A DNA stretch of 64,000 nt from positions 124,001 through 188,000 of the forward strand of contig JAQBNH010000003.1 of NCBI GenBank assembly GCA_028288705.1, given 5' to 3'. The stretch is from Ferruginibacter sp. (GTDB lineage: Bacteria > Bacteroidota > Bacteroidia > Chitinophagales > Chitinophagaceae). The notes under the pieces were generated by a model. It worked only from the letters and a program-made list of their open reading frames with translations, was not told the DNA's origin and ran no database searches. A program made the position numbers and the translations under genes. This document shows, piece after piece, positions 7,813 through 16,543 of this stretch (position 1 is its first letter; every line of letters begins with the position of its first letter).

Positions 7813-8037
7813 CTAAGGTCTCGCAGAGACGATATAAACCAAAATAAGTCCTACTACGATAAAAAAAATTCCAAAAGAAATTAAAACAATCGGTTGATCA
7901 GAATTTTTTAATGGCGGGTAATGAATGTCTTTAACCTTCTCTGAAAACGACTTTTTTCTAAACGCCTCTCTTAACCAATAGAGCCCCAGGAATATAAAAA
8001 AAGCGGACAAAAGGTACGCAAGTAATATTTTATTCAT
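7813..8037 (-). CDS. Small two-helix membrane protein
   Basis: 74 residues, ATG at 8037. Two hydrophobic segments (about residues 4-20 and 51-70) flank a basic, hydrophilic loop (REAFRKKSFSEKVKD). The second helix is Gly/Val-rich (GIFFIVVGLILVYIV). It could be a small integral membrane protein of any kind; no family recognised. Bounded by repeats L and M. Confidence 0.55.
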   Translation of the reverse strand: MNKILLAYLLSAFFIFLGLYWLREAFRKKSFSEKVKDIHYPPLKNSDQPIVLISFGIFFIVVGLILVYIVSARP

Positions 8038-8071
8038 TTTGCATTCTCCTTAAGTTGAGTCGAAAAATTGC

Positions 8072-8263
8072 ATTTAACGGTATGTATTGCCGCATGTGTG
8101 GGTTTTGAAATCCGTGTGCCCGGTGACAATGATGAAAAAGAAACTGATTATGAAATTAATGAAAAGTATCTTAGAACGAGTCAGGCCCCAAACCAAAGAT
8201 GATAGTGAGTTACAGCTGAAGTTAGATGGTCAAGCCGCGCATGTTGCCGCTGCTTTGTTAGCG
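8072..8263 (-). repeat. attC-like repeat copy M
   Basis: About 192 bp. The minus-strand right-hand end reads CCGTTAAATG, an exact match to the GTTRRRY integron core. The left-hand end is GCGCTAACAAAGCAGCGG. The arms TTGCCGCATGTGTGG and CCGCGCATGTTGCCG are near-perfect inverted repeats. The internal sequence differs from the D/E/F/H/L family but shares TTTGAAATCCGT with copy J. A 66-codon plus-strand frame inside is not considered a gene. Confidence 0.7.
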
Positions 8264-8289
8264 CTATGGCTTTTTGATTGCAGATAATT

Positions 8290-8829
8290 TTATTTCAAAA
8301 TTTTCAAAAGTTCCTTGTAAGTCCACTCATTACCTTTCAAAAAGAAGTTATAAGTCTTCTCCCAATCTTTTCCTTGCCCCCAACCAATCATAGAAGAAAT
8401 AATCTTTGTTTTTCCAGGACCGGTTGAAACAAATTGAATAATTTCCTGGAGATTTTCGTCTTCGTCTCTGACTTTTTTGGAAAAATTATTATTGAGTTTG
8501 ACTTTTAAAATTAGAAGCTCATTTTCCAAATAACTAATGATTCCGAGTTTTATTGAGCTGCTATCAGAAAGCGTTTTTGTTTTGTCATAATTAGTTATAA
8601 TATATCCGCCACTTTTTAATTCGATATGTGCTAATGGAGCAATCCATTGAGAAAGCTTTGCATCTTGCGTAAAGAATTCCCATACTTCTTTTTTATCGAA
8701 AGGAACATCAATAGAAAGTTGGAGGACTTTCTCATTTGAGTTATTGATATAAGAAGTGTTCTCAACTTGAGCTTCTGTGATAATGCTGCTAACTAAACAA
8801 AGAGTTAAAAAGAGGAAAGACTTTTTCAT
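8290..8829 (-). CDS. Secreted SRPBCC (AHSA1-like) protein
   Basis: 179 residues from ATG at 8829; another in-frame ATG at 8838 adds three residues. The signal peptide (MKKSFLFLTLCLVSSIITEA) is followed by the pattern typical of SRPBCC/AHSA1 domains: DVPFDKKEVWEFFTQDAKLSQW at the start of the fold, then beta strands (GGYIITNY, LILKVKLNN, KTKIISSMIGWGQG) and a long C-terminal helix with WTYKELLKIL. Such domains bind hydrophobic ligands or modulate stress responses. Export is unusual for AHSA1-like proteins. Single-gene unit bounded by repeats M and N. Confidence 0.75.
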   Translation of the reverse strand: MKKSFLFLTLCLVSSIITEAQVENTSYINNSNEKVLQLSIDVPFDKKEVWEFFTQDAKLSQWIAPLAHIELKSGGYIITNYDKTKTLSDSSSIKLGIISYLENELLILKVKLNNNFSKKVRDEDENLQEIIQFVSTGPGKTKIISSMIGWGQGKDWEKTYNFFLKGNEWTYKELLKILK

Positions 8830-8863
8830 GATGTTCAATTTTAAGGAGTGCTTATAAGCTTAC

Positions 8864-9070
8864 CGCTAACGAACAGGTATTGCTGCTGTGCTGGTATTTT
8901 GTATTGTCAAGCCCGGCAAACGAAGCCAAATAGTATTAATAATGATGAAGATAACAACAAATGCTGAACAGGATTCGTCTGCCCGACATTAGTTGATAGT
9001 AGTACAACAGCTGATTGTTATTCCGTTAGCCAGCATAGCAGCAAACCCATGTAAGCGGCCGTGGTTAGTG
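8864..9070 (-). repeat. attC-like repeat copy N
   Basis: About 207 bp. Plus-strand left arm CGCTAACGAACAGG...TTGCTGCTGTGCTGG; right arm CCAGCATAGCAGCAAACC, forming a near-perfect inverted pair (CCAGCRYAGCAGCA). The right edge GGTTAGTG overlaps the TAA stop of the gene at 9065. Internal sequence is unrelated to the other copies. Confidence 0.65.
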
Positions 9071-9577
9071 TTTCCAAATAATAGGAAATTCATATTCTGT
9101 TCGATGAATTGGCAAAGGTGAATTAAAGGGGTCAAGCATCAATGATGTAAGAAAATATTCTTTATCGTCATTGGTAGTTACCTGCAAAAAACCGTAGTAG
9201 TCAAAAGGAACTGGCGTCCAGCTTTTAGTTCGGTCAGGTCTATAATGTCCCAGAATATATCTTGTTACTTGTATCTGGGAAACGTCATAACTAAAAACTT
9301 TCCCAGATTGAATAATTTCAATGCTTTTCAAGTTATTGTCAACGATAAGCTTTGTCTTCCAATTTGCCTTTAGATAATTAATATGAAAGGGCAAAGCCAT
9401 TCCCACACAGGTCACCAACCAAAATAGAAGACAAATAATTAGTAAAGGCTTATAATCCTGGTCATCGACTACAAAGACTCCGATAATAAAGGCACCTATT
9501 GTCCAGGCGAGCAGATACAAACATTCTCTGAATGACTTAAGCTGGTGTCGCAAATCAATTTTGTATTCTGTCGTCAT
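9065..9577 (-). CDS. Membrane protein with two N-terminal helices
   Basis: 170 residues, ATG at 9577. Two hydrophobic helices (about residues 18-36 and 44-66) are followed by a soluble beta-rich domain of about 100 residues (KLIVDNNLKSIEII, VFSYDVSQIQVTRYIL, GFLQVTTNDDKEYFLTSL). The layout resembles bacterial PH-like membrane proteins, but I cannot confirm the family. It is the most 5' gene of the cassette array, and an 11-bp inverted repeat (TGTAAGCGGCC at 9050-9060 and its complement at 9583-9593) flanks it. Confidence 0.65.
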   Translation of the reverse strand: MTTEYKIDLRHQLKSFRECLYLLAWTIGAFIIGVFVVDDQDYKPLLIICLLFWLVTCVGMALPFHINYLKANWKTKLIVDNNLKSIEIIQSGKVFSYDVSQIQVTRYILGHYRPDRTKSWTPVPFDYYGFLQVTTNDDKEYFLTSLMLDPFNSPLPIHRTEYEFPIIWKH

Positions 9578-9870
9578 TGTATGGCCGCTTACACTAAAAT
9601 AGCCGCAATCTCCGATTTCGCCAAATCAACCTGAACCATTGTAAATCAAGACATTTCTTAAAGTAAACTTGCAGGATGACTTCTGGCAATCACGATGATT
9701 AAAAAGTTTATTATCAAAAAAATACTCGCTAGCAATCACAACTAATACAGACGGGCATCGCATTCAGATAAATAGCCGGTCTTTCAACAGGCCCGGCAAT
9801 AAGCAGCGCTTTGCATATCGACGAGGCTAAACCCTCCAAAATGATCTTCCCATCCTGACAAGGGTAGTCA

Positions 9871-9920
9871 AAAGAGATCAAAAGAGATCAAAAGAGATCA
9901 AAAGTGATCAATTGTGATCA
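9871..9920. repeat. Five phased 10-bp direct repeats
   Basis: Three exact copies of AAAGAGATCA are followed by AAAGTGATCA and ATTGTGATCA. The 10-bp period places an A-tract and a GATC on the same DNA face in each turn. This could bend DNA or bind a protein cooperatively; function is inference. Confidence 0.75.
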
Positions 9921-10278
9921 TAATGAACAGCGTTTAAAAAAATCTGTCTTGCTTTGCTTTATGAACCCCGCCATCCAGATATGCAGATTTGTCATCAGCC
10001 TCTTAGCGTGCGCCGTTCGCCATGCGGTGTCAGCATGGTCCGGCACACGATATTCCTGCCAGGTTATTTTACGCAGCAACCCGAACCCGAAATTTGCCTG
10101 GCGATTATTCACAAAAACAAGGCGACTCAACTTACGGGCCCGCCGGTGGGTTGGGGGTATTTTTGGCAACGGGTTCGCAAACACAACCCGCCGGCAAACA
10201 TCAAATACCACAACACAAAAACCTGCGCAAAAAAATATTGCACATAAAATTTTCTTTAAAAAATTGGCAGAAAAAACT

Positions 10279-10310
10279 GTGCAACTTTTTATCCCGAAAA
10301 AAAGTTGCAC
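10279..10310. repeat. 12-bp perfect inverted repeat (hairpin)
   Basis: GTGCAACTTTTT at 10279-10290 and its exact complement AAAAAGTTGCAC at 10299-10310 enclose an 8-base loop. No gene ends immediately beside it, so it is not an obvious terminator; a mobile-element end or protein-binding site is possible. Confidence 0.7.
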
Positions 10311-10565
10311 AAATGTCAACAGGATATTTGAAACTCACCAGTTAAAAGTGCGCAGTATTACATCCGCAGTACCCCGTTCCACGCTTGCGATCTTAAATGA
10401 TATTTTTTCACTGATACAAATCGTCGGGCGGACTTACAATACTCACCAGCCGGCCCCGCCACCAGGAAGGTTCAGCACAGTGGACTCAGCGTATCGCCAC
10501 GAAGTCACGAAAAACACCAATGCACCAGGCAGGGTAACCACACCGGACACAGAGTTCAATATGGA

Positions 10566-10602
10566 GCTATTCCCCAGGTTTGACTTTTTCCCTTTTGACT
10601 TT
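10566..10602. repeat. Duplicated 3'-flank block, copy 1
   Basis: GCTATTCCCCAGGTTTGAC and the T-rich words after it recur at 11061-11098 (GCTATTCCCCAGGTTTTAC). Both copies lie directly behind the stop codons of minus-strand genes (KOW gene and TPR gene). Confidence 0.65.
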
Positions 10603-10800
10603 TTATTGTGAATGTTGCTTCAGTACATTTCTACCAAGCGTTTTAAAGCGCACCCCATTATCCTGGACTACCGTAATCGTGATATGACGAGTCTTGCTCA
10701 GGTTAATATCGCGCACCAAGCCTGATTTGCCTTTATGGGTGCCAGCGATAACGGTGCAACGATCGCCGTCTTTTAGAATTGGATCTTTATTTATCGACAT
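10603..10800 (-). CDS. KOW-motif protein
   Basis: 65 residues from ATG at 10800; an upstream in-frame extension to 10845 reads into the intergenic repeat and is rejected. Residues about 11-35 form a KOW motif (GDRCTVIAGTHKGKSGLV), the beta-turn RNA- or protein-binding element found in NusG and in ribosomal proteins L24 and L26. The rest (HITITVVQDNGVRFKTL) gives the remaining strands of an SH3-like barrel. It is too short for NusG or L24 and stands alone, so a small RNA-binding or translation-associated protein is likely. It is flanked on both sides by repeats. Confidence 0.75.
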   Translation of the reverse strand: MSINKDPILKDGDRCTVIAGTHKGKSGLVRDINLSKTRHITITVVQDNGVRFKTLGRNVLKQHSQ

Positions 10801-10814
10801 GAATATTTTTTTTT

Positions 10815-11020
10815 GCCACAAAGGCGCGAAGAAACAAAGATGCACAAAGAAATTTTACCACAGATGAAAAGGAGTTCGACACAGAGTTTTATTCGCCACT
10901 AAGGCGCTAAAACACAAAGAAGCACCAAGTTTTTTTTACCACAGAGTACACAGAGTCTGACACAGAGTTGCAGGAGTTTTTTTGCCACTAAGGCGCTAAA
11001 ATACAAAGATGCGCAAATAA
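10815..11020. repeat. Tandem GCCACTAAGGCGC repeat, about 2.5 units
   Basis: Units begin at 10815, 10895 and 10984 (80 and 89 bp apart). Each starts GCCACWAAGGCGC, continues with ACAAAGA, then TTTTACCACAGA and GACACAGAGTT. This word set is a known type of degenerate intergenic repeat in Bacteroidota and other bacteria. No coding capacity seen. Confidence 0.75.
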
Positions 11021-11085
11021 AAATTGGTGCTATTGAAACATTTGTTGAACCGATTTTTGGTATGCTATTCCCCAGGTTTTACTTT

Positions 11086-12777
11086 TTACTTTTTCATTTT
11101 GACTTTTCCATTTGCGTCTTTGCGAGAAACCTTTACTGCCTTTAATTCTTCGATTGCCACGGCATTATTCGGGTTGATCAGCAGGTCTTCTTTTAAGATT
11201 TTTTCTGCCCTGGAATAGGCGTGTTGATTGATCAGTTCTTCCGCCAAAAAATGACGTGCGGGCAGGAGCCAGTCCCGGGGCTCGTTATAGATCAGCGCGT
11301 CTTCATCCTTCACCGCTTTTTCAAAAAACCGAATGGCATCTGCTGGCTGTTTGTCCTTCGACGCGATCGTGCCTTCCAAAATATCCAGGGCAATTGTTAC
11401 CTGGTCAATTCCTTTATTGAATGGGGGATTTGCTACCTGCAGATCTGCATGCCTCGCGATATTCTTTAATGACGCCAGCATCATTTTCGCTTCCGGGATA
11501 TTTCCTTTGTTGGCGAACGCCATGCCTTTCGCCCAGACCTCTAATCCTCTCGCCAGCGCATGGACATCCGACATCGCAGGCAGGGCAAGGAGCTGATCCC
11601 ATTGTTTAAAACGAACATGCGCGAGCGTGGGCGTCATATATAAGTACTGCGCAATATTGCCCAACGGCTGCGGGAAGCTTAGAAAAGAAGTGTCGATGAC
11701 GGCCTGGCAATCCGTTGCGGCTTTTAACGCATACACCGGGTCTGCTAATAACAGTGCACAGGCAGCCCGCATATGAATATTGTGGAGTTTGTACAAAAAC
11801 ATCCCGTCCTGTACGCCTGGATACAGTGTCGTATATTTTTCAAACCCGGCTTCTGCCATTTCATTTACGCCGATCCCCTTTTGATAATTTCCTGTGCGTA
11901 TATAAATATGAGAAGGCATATGCACCATATGCGACACAGAAGGCATCATCCCACCCAACCTGTCGGCAGCCCGTAACCCGCGGCCAGGATCCGGCGAAGC
12001 TTCTACCGCATGAATGTAATAGTGATTGGCGCCGGGATGTTGCGGATGCAGCGCCAGCGTCTTTTCCAGAACTTCTAAAATTTCGCCTGTCCACGGCTGC
12101 GCCTTACCGTTATGCTGCCAGTAATCCCATGGATGTTGTACAAGTAAAGCGTCGGCGAAGAGGGTGCTGATGTCTGCGTCCTGCGGGTATGCTCCATAAG
12201 CCTGCTTCATCGCTTCGGCATAAGCCTTATTTAATACCGCACGGCTGATGGTTGAATCTGCACTATAGCGTCGGTGCATGGCTTTGATCAATAATTTTTC
12301 TTTCGCCGATGCTTTGGCTAATAGCGCGACTGACTTTGCTGTAACGGCCAATGCATCGGGAACAGCTGCATAACCCATATCATTGATATTCGGTCCGTAA
12401 GCCAGGGCCTGCGCCCAATAGATCATCGGGTTATTGTCGTCAAATTGCGCTGCCTTTTTAAAAGAAGCCATGGCTTCAATGATATGAAAGGCATAATACA
12501 TATTGATGCCCTGGTTGAAATACAAACGCGCGCTGTCTGAGGTGGTATTGATACTCCAGCGATAAGTTCCCCAGCCGGGCAAAACGGTCATGGTTTGGCC
12601 CAGGCTATCTGTATCCATGGAACGCCAGTCGGGCGAACAGGCAATGATCCTGCGTTGCTGGTAAGAGAAATCGTTGCGTGCGGAAACGGTTTCCGTGGCC
12701 AGTCCCTCGCTATAACGGAAGCCGAAAACGAGCAGCAATGCGGCCATGGCTTCAGCGAATAATATTTTTACATTCAT
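11086..12777 (-). CDS. TPR-repeat exported protein
   Basis: 563 residues, ATG at 12777. The N-terminus (MNVKILFAEAMAALLLVFGF) is a signal peptide or membrane anchor. From about residue 80 the protein is helical with TPR units: SARLYFNQGINMYYAFHI begins the first, followed by a unit with PMIYWAQALAYGPNIND; later units include HPQHPGANHYYIHAVEASPD and a C-terminal pair (PADAIRFFEKAVKDEDALIY, YSRAEKILKEDLLINPNNA). HxxHMPSHIYIRTGNY in the centre is typical of a family of large bacterial TPR proteins of unknown function. Role probably scaffolding or binding in the periplasm. Transcribed alone. Confidence 0.8.
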   Translation of the reverse strand: MNVKILFAEAMAALLLVFGFRYSEGLATETVSARNDFSYQQRRIIACSPDWRSMDTDSLGQTMTVLPGWGTYRWSINTTSDSARLYFNQGINMYYAFHIIEAMASFKKAAQFDDNNPMIYWAQALAYGPNINDMGYAAVPDALAVTAKSVALLAKASAKEKLLIKAMHRRYSADSTISRAVLNKAYAEAMKQAYGAYPQDADISTLFADALLVQHPWDYWQHNGKAQPWTGEILEVLEKTLALHPQHPGANHYYIHAVEASPDPGRGLRAADRLGGMMPSVSHMVHMPSHIYIRTGNYQKGIGVNEMAEAGFEKYTTLYPGVQDGMFLYKLHNIHMRAACALLLADPVYALKAATDCQAVIDTSFLSFPQPLGNIAQYLYMTPTLAHVRFKQWDQLLALPAMSDVHALARGLEVWAKGMAFANKGNIPEAKMMLASLKNIARHADLQVANPPFNKGIDQVTIALDILEGTIASKDKQPADAIRFFEKAVKDEDALIYNEPRDWLLPARHFLAEELINQHAYSRAEKILKEDLLINPNNAVAIEELKAVKVSRKDANGKVKMKK

Positions 12778-12883
12778 AGTTTGATGTATGGTGCTGATGA
12801 AAGATATTTATTTTTTATAATAAATGCAACGGGCCGCTCTTCCGGGCTTACCCACATAATTGAAAACAGTGTGGAAAATGGAT

Positions 12884-12904
12884 AATGCTAAAAATCCTAG
12901 CATT
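12884..12904. promoter_or_regulatory. Palindrome and -7-like box ahead of parE
   Basis: AATGCTA and TAGCATT enclose a 7-base spacer (perfect 7-bp arms). A TATATTCG box follows at 12909-12916, one mismatch from the Bacteroidota -7 consensus TAnnTTTG. A regulator site overlapping the parE promoter is plausible but inferred. Confidence 0.4.
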
Positions 12905-13014
12905 CTGCTATATTCGCAGCGCTGAAACGGCTGCTGCCTGCAGGAAAGTACAAGTGTGCGACGCAACGACGACAAGCCCTGCACCACAGCCCGGACCAAA
13001 AAGGAAACAATACT

Positions 13015-14913
13015 ATGGCGGAGAAAAACCTGTTTGATTATACGGAAGATAATATTCGGAGCCTCGACTGGCAGGAGCATATCCGCCTGCGCCCGGGTAT
13101 GTACATCGGTAAACTCGGTGACGGTAGTAGCCCCGACGATGGCATCTACGTGTTATTAAAAGAAGTGATTGACAACTGTATCGATGAACATACCATGGGC
13201 CATGGTAAGCATGTGGATGTAAAGATCGATGGCAAAACTATCACCGTGCGCGATTACGGTCGCGGGATACCGCTGGGAAAAGTGGTGGATGTGGTGAGCA
13301 AAATGAATACCGGTGCGAAATACGACAGCAAAGCCTTCCAGAAAAGTGTGGGACTGAATGGTGTGGGTACGAAAGCGGTGAATGCCCTGAGTAATTATTT
13401 TAAGGTAACAGCCTACCGCGAAGGGAAAGAGAAAACAGCAGAGTTTGAGCGCGGCGTATTGAGCAAAGAACATAAAGAAGCGGCAACCAAAGAAGATAAC
13501 GGAACGTTCGTGACGTTTATCCCTGATGATACGATCTTTAAGAATTTTCATTTTGTACAGGAATATTTAGACAATCAATTCTGGAATTATTGTTACCTGA
13601 ACGCCGGCCTGGTGATGAACCTGAATGGCAAACGTTATGTGAGTAAGAATGGATTGCTGGACCTGTTGCAACGCAAGACAAATGAAGATGAGATCCGTTA
13701 CCCGATCATTCACCTCAAGGCAGAAGATATTGAACTGGCTGTAACGCACGAAACCAGCTATGGTGAAGAATATTATAGTTTTGTGAACGGGCAGTTTACC
13801 ACGCAGGGCGGTACGCACCTGGCGGCCTTCCGGGAAGGCTATGTAAAAACGATCCGCGAGTTTTATAAAAAAGATTACGACGCTGCCGATATCCGCGGGA
13901 GTATCTGTGCTGCGATCTCCGTTCGCGTACAGGAGCCGGTGTTTGAAAGCCAGACGAAAACCAAACTGGGTTCCCAGACGGTTTTTGAAGGCGGACCGAG
14001 CATGAAGAATTTCATCGGTGATTTTTTAGGAAAAGAACTGAATAATTTCCTGCACCGAAATCCCGCAACTGCAGAAGCTTTAAAGCGCCGCATCGAACAA
14101 AATGAACGCGAGCGCAAAGAACTGGCAGGTATTAAAAAACTCGCCAACGAACGTGCGAAAAAAGCTAATCTGCACAACAAAAAATTACGCGATTGCAAAT
14201 TTCATTACAACGACGAACCAACAGGAAAAGATAAGGATACGATCATCGAAAAGCAAAAGGAGAGCACCATCTTTATTACCGAAGGTGATTCTGCGAGCGG
14301 ATCGATCACCAAAGCCCGCAATGTGAATACACAGGCGGTGTTCAGTCTGCGCGGTAAGCCGTTGAATTGTTTCGGCCTCACGAAAAAAGTCGTGTATGAG
14401 AATGAAGAATTTAACCTGTTGCAACATGCCCTAAATATTGAAGAAGGATACGAAGGGCTGCGCTATAATAATATTGTTGTGGCAACGGATGCTGACGTGG
14501 ACGGGATGCATATCCGTTTATTGCTGATGACCTTTTTCCTGCAATTCTTCCCCGACCTGGTGAAAAATCAGCACGTATATATTTTAGAAACACCCTTATT
14601 CCGCGTGCGCGATAAAAAGGAAACGATCTATTGTTATAACGAAACGGAGAAGCAGGAAGCGATTAAAAAACTTGGTGCCAAACCGGAGATCACGCGCTTT
14701 AAAGGATTGGGGGAGATCAGTCCGGGCGAATTTGCCCGCTTCATCAGCGCCGATATTAAATTACAGCCGGTGATCACCGAACAGGGCGAACATATTCAAA
14801 ACCTGCTGGAATATTACATGGGAAAAAATACGCCGCAGCGCCAGGATTTCATCATTGATAATTTAAAGGTAGAAGTAGACCTGGTAGAACATAACGTGGT
14901 AACAGAAGCATAA
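13015..14913 (+). CDS. parE: DNA topoisomerase IV subunit B
   Basis: 632 residues, ATG at 13015. It is the ATPase subunit of a type IIA topoisomerase that decatenates and relaxes DNA with ParC. The GHKL ATPase domain is at the N-terminus: [17 protein letters not shown] and [11 protein letters not shown] transducer region follows, then the TOPRIM domain with TEGDSASGS at about 421 and DADVDGMHI at about 490, which hold the catalytic Glu and metal-binding Asp residues. Length fits ParE rather than the usual GyrB of this phylum, and the partner parC lies 2 kb downstream on the same strand, which decides the ParE call. A methyltransferase gene starts 2 bp after the stop, so they are probably cotranscribed. 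Confidence 0.92.
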   Translation: MAEKNLFDYTEDNIRSLDWQEHIRLRPGMYIGKLGDGSSPDDGIYVLLKEVIDNCIDEHTMGHGKHVDVKIDGKTITVRDYGRGIPLGKVVDVVSKMNTGAKYDSKAFQKSVGLNGVGTKAVNALSNYFKVTAYREGKEKTAEFERGVLSKEHKEAATKEDNGTFVTFIPDDTIFKNFHFVQEYLDNQFWNYCYLNAGLVMNLNGKRYVSKNGLLDLLQRKTNEDEIRYPIIHLKAEDIELAVTHETSYGEEYYSFVNGQFTTQGGTHLAAFREGYVKTIREFYKKDYDAADIRGSICAAISVRVQEPVFESQTKTKLGSQTVFEGGPSMKNFIGDFLGKELNNFLHRNPATAEALKRRIEQNERERKELAGIKKLANERAKKANLHNKKLRDCKFHYNDEPTGKDKDTIIEKQKESTIFITEGDSASGSITKARNVNTQAVFSLRGKPLNCFGLTKKVVYENEEFNLLQHALNIEEGYEGLRYNNIVVATDADVDGMHIRLLLMTFFLQFFPDLVKNQHVYILETPLFRVRDKKETIYCYNETEKQEAIKKLGAKPEITRFKGLGEISPGEFARFISADIKLQPVITEQGEHIQNLLEYYMGKNTPQRQDFIIDNLKVEVDLVEHNVVTEA

Positions 14914-14915
14914 GC

Positions 14916-15695
14916 ATGTTTGAATTTCATAAGGATAAGAAAAAATATTTCGCGCTCAATATTGCCAATGTAGAGGAGTATGTGCTGCCCTTTATCGAAG
15001 AAAAATTCCCGGTAAAAGCAGGCATGCGCGTGCTGGAGATCGGCTGCGGCGAAGGCGGAGTGTTGAAAGCATTTTTGAACAAAGGCTGCATCGGCGTTGG
15101 CGTGGAGCTGGACGAAGTCAGGCTCGAAGATGCGCGGGAATGGCTCGCAGGGGATATTTCAGCGGGCAAAGTTTCTTTTATCTCGAAAAATATTTATGAT
15201 GTAACGGCGACTGAGCTGGGCGGCGCTTTTGATATCATCCTCCTGAAAGATGTGATCGAGCATATACATGACCAGCCAAAACTGATGGCTTATATGCAGG
15301 AATTTCTGCGCCCTGGGGGCGTGATATTTTTTGGTTTCCCGCCCTGGCAAATGCCGCTGGGTGGCCACCAGCAAATATTGAAAAACAAATGGCTTTCTAA
15401 AATCCCTTATTATCATTTGCTGCCGATGCCGGTTTATAAATGGATCCTCGGCGCAGCGAAAGAAAATGTGGCAGAGATGGAAGAGATCAAACAAACAGGC
15501 ATATCGATCGAACGTTTTGAGAAGATCGCGTTGCAGACAAAATACAGGATCCTGAATCACCGTCATTACCTGGTGAACCCGATCTACCAATACAAATTTG
15601 GATGGAAACCTAAAGTGCAGTACGGTTTTATTAAAGCGGTACCAGGCGTACGAAATTTTTTTACTACCTGCGTCTATTACCTGCTCCAAAAATAA
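14916..15695 (+). CDS. Class I SAM-dependent methyltransferase
   Basis: 259 residues, ATG 2 bp after the parE stop. Motif I is VLEIGCGEGGVLKAF at about residues 39-53, the acidic residue of motif II lies in GVGVELDE, and ILLKDVIEHIHD near 110 is the motif IV/V region. LRPGGVIFFGFPPWQ follows. This is a standard Rossmann methyltransferase of the Methyltransf_11/23 type; the acceptor is unknown. The C-terminal 90 residues, with several aromatic and basic residues, may recognise substrate. Coupling to parE suggests cotranscription but gives no functional link. Confidence 0.88.
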   Translation: MFEFHKDKKKYFALNIANVEEYVLPFIEEKFPVKAGMRVLEIGCGEGGVLKAFLNKGCIGVGVELDEVRLEDAREWLAGDISAGKVSFISKNIYDVTATELGGAFDIILLKDVIEHIHDQPKLMAYMQEFLRPGGVIFFGFPPWQMPLGGHQQILKNKWLSKIPYYHLLPMPVYKWILGAAKENVAEMEEIKQTGISIERFEKIALQTKYRILNHRHYLVNPIYQYKFGWKPKVQYGFIKAVPGVRNFFTTCVYYLLQK

Positions 15696-15724
15696 ACAGC
15701 GTTCATAATTTTTAAACAAGGAAG

Positions 15725-16543
15725 ATGATACATATCGTTTTTAACGAACCGGATATAAAAGTGTTGCAGGAAGCGATTGCCCTGGATGAAACCCTGGCAG
15801 GGGAAGTCGTGCAAATCAAAGATGATTACGCAGTGGGTCCGCTGGGAAATATTTACGTTGGAGAGGGCATTGAAGCCCGAAAAGAATGGTGGGCAGAGGT
15901 GCTGCGTGGTGGCGATTATGAAGCGAAGCTGAACAGCAACGAAGTGGATGATTACAAAACTGCAGCGGAACTGGTAGGGACGATGCGCAGGAACGAGGAA
16001 GAGATCATCTGGATCTGGGCGGCGCAAAACAAGCATGATGTAAGTGGCTATTACTGGTTGCTGAATTATATGAAGGAATTCCAGGGAAGAGTTTTTATTC
16101 TTTACCTGAACAACCTGCCGTTCATCAATGAAAAAGGAAATATCTTTTATCCTTCCTGGTTGCAGGAGATTCAGCCGAAAGAATTTTTAAAAGCCCGCAA
16201 ACTTGCGCGGGAGATCACGCTGAGTGAATTTGAAGTAGATCCGGATGAATGGACAAAACTCTGCAATGAAAATAAAGGCGTGCGTACCCTCGAAGGCGGA
16301 AAAAAACTCGTGCAGGAAGACTACGATTTTTATGATGCAGAACTGAAGAAATTCATCACACCAGATTGGCAAAAAGCTTCCAAGATCATCCAGCAATTTT
16401 TAAGCAAGGCAACACATACCACCGGCGATGCGTACCTGCTCTGGCGATTGAAAGTGATGATCGCGCAGGAGCTATTTGATGTGCAGGGAAAGCTGGAGAA
16501 TATGAAGGATTTTGAAGTGAAGTTGAAAGGAACGGGTAGTTGA
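15725..16543 (+). CDS. DUF1835 domain-containing protein
   Basis: 272 residues, ATG at 15725, 29 bp after the methyltransferase. The N-terminus (MIHIVFNEPDIKVLQEAI, then EVVQIKDDYAVGPL) is the DUF1835 signature, and the C-terminal half has the helical, Trp-containing pattern of the associated DUF3658. The family is widespread in Bacteroidota and Firmicutes and has no established function. No export signal. Probably the last gene of the parE operon. Confidence 0.8.
   Translation: MIHIVFNEPDIKVLQEAIALDETLAGEVVQIKDDYAVGPLGNIYVGEGIEARKEWWAEVLRGGDYEAKLNSNEVDDYKTAAELVGTMRRNEEEIIWIWAAQNKHDVSGYYWLLNYMKEFQGRVFILYLNNLPFINEKGNIFYPSWLQEIQPKEFLKARKLAREITLSEFEVDPDEWTKLCNENKGVRTLEGGKKLVQEDYDFYDAELKKFITPDWQKASKIIQQFLSKATHTTGDAYLLWRLKVMIAQELFDVQGKLENMKDFEVKLKGTGS

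Larger units (their letters stand above)
9595..10602. other. Non-coding stretch 5' of the cassette array
   Basis: About 1 kb with no convincing gene. Frames on both strands lack any recognisable domain and overlap each other. It contains five phased 10-bp repeats (9871-9920), a strong hairpin (10279-10310), Cys/Pro-coding GC-rich junk around 10130-10200, and a degenerate copy of the repeat described at 10815 (GCCACGAAGTCACGAAAAAC near 10496). No integrase gene is present. Confidence 0.6.

Noticed and set aside
8087..8287. 66-codon plus-strand frame
   Set aside because: It lies inside repeat copy M and opposes all other genes of the array.
9904..10611. 235-codon plus-strand frame, and an overlapping 133-codon minus-strand frame at 9918-10319
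   Set aside because: Neither shows a domain or codon pattern like its neighbours; their ends run through repeats and T-rich sequence.
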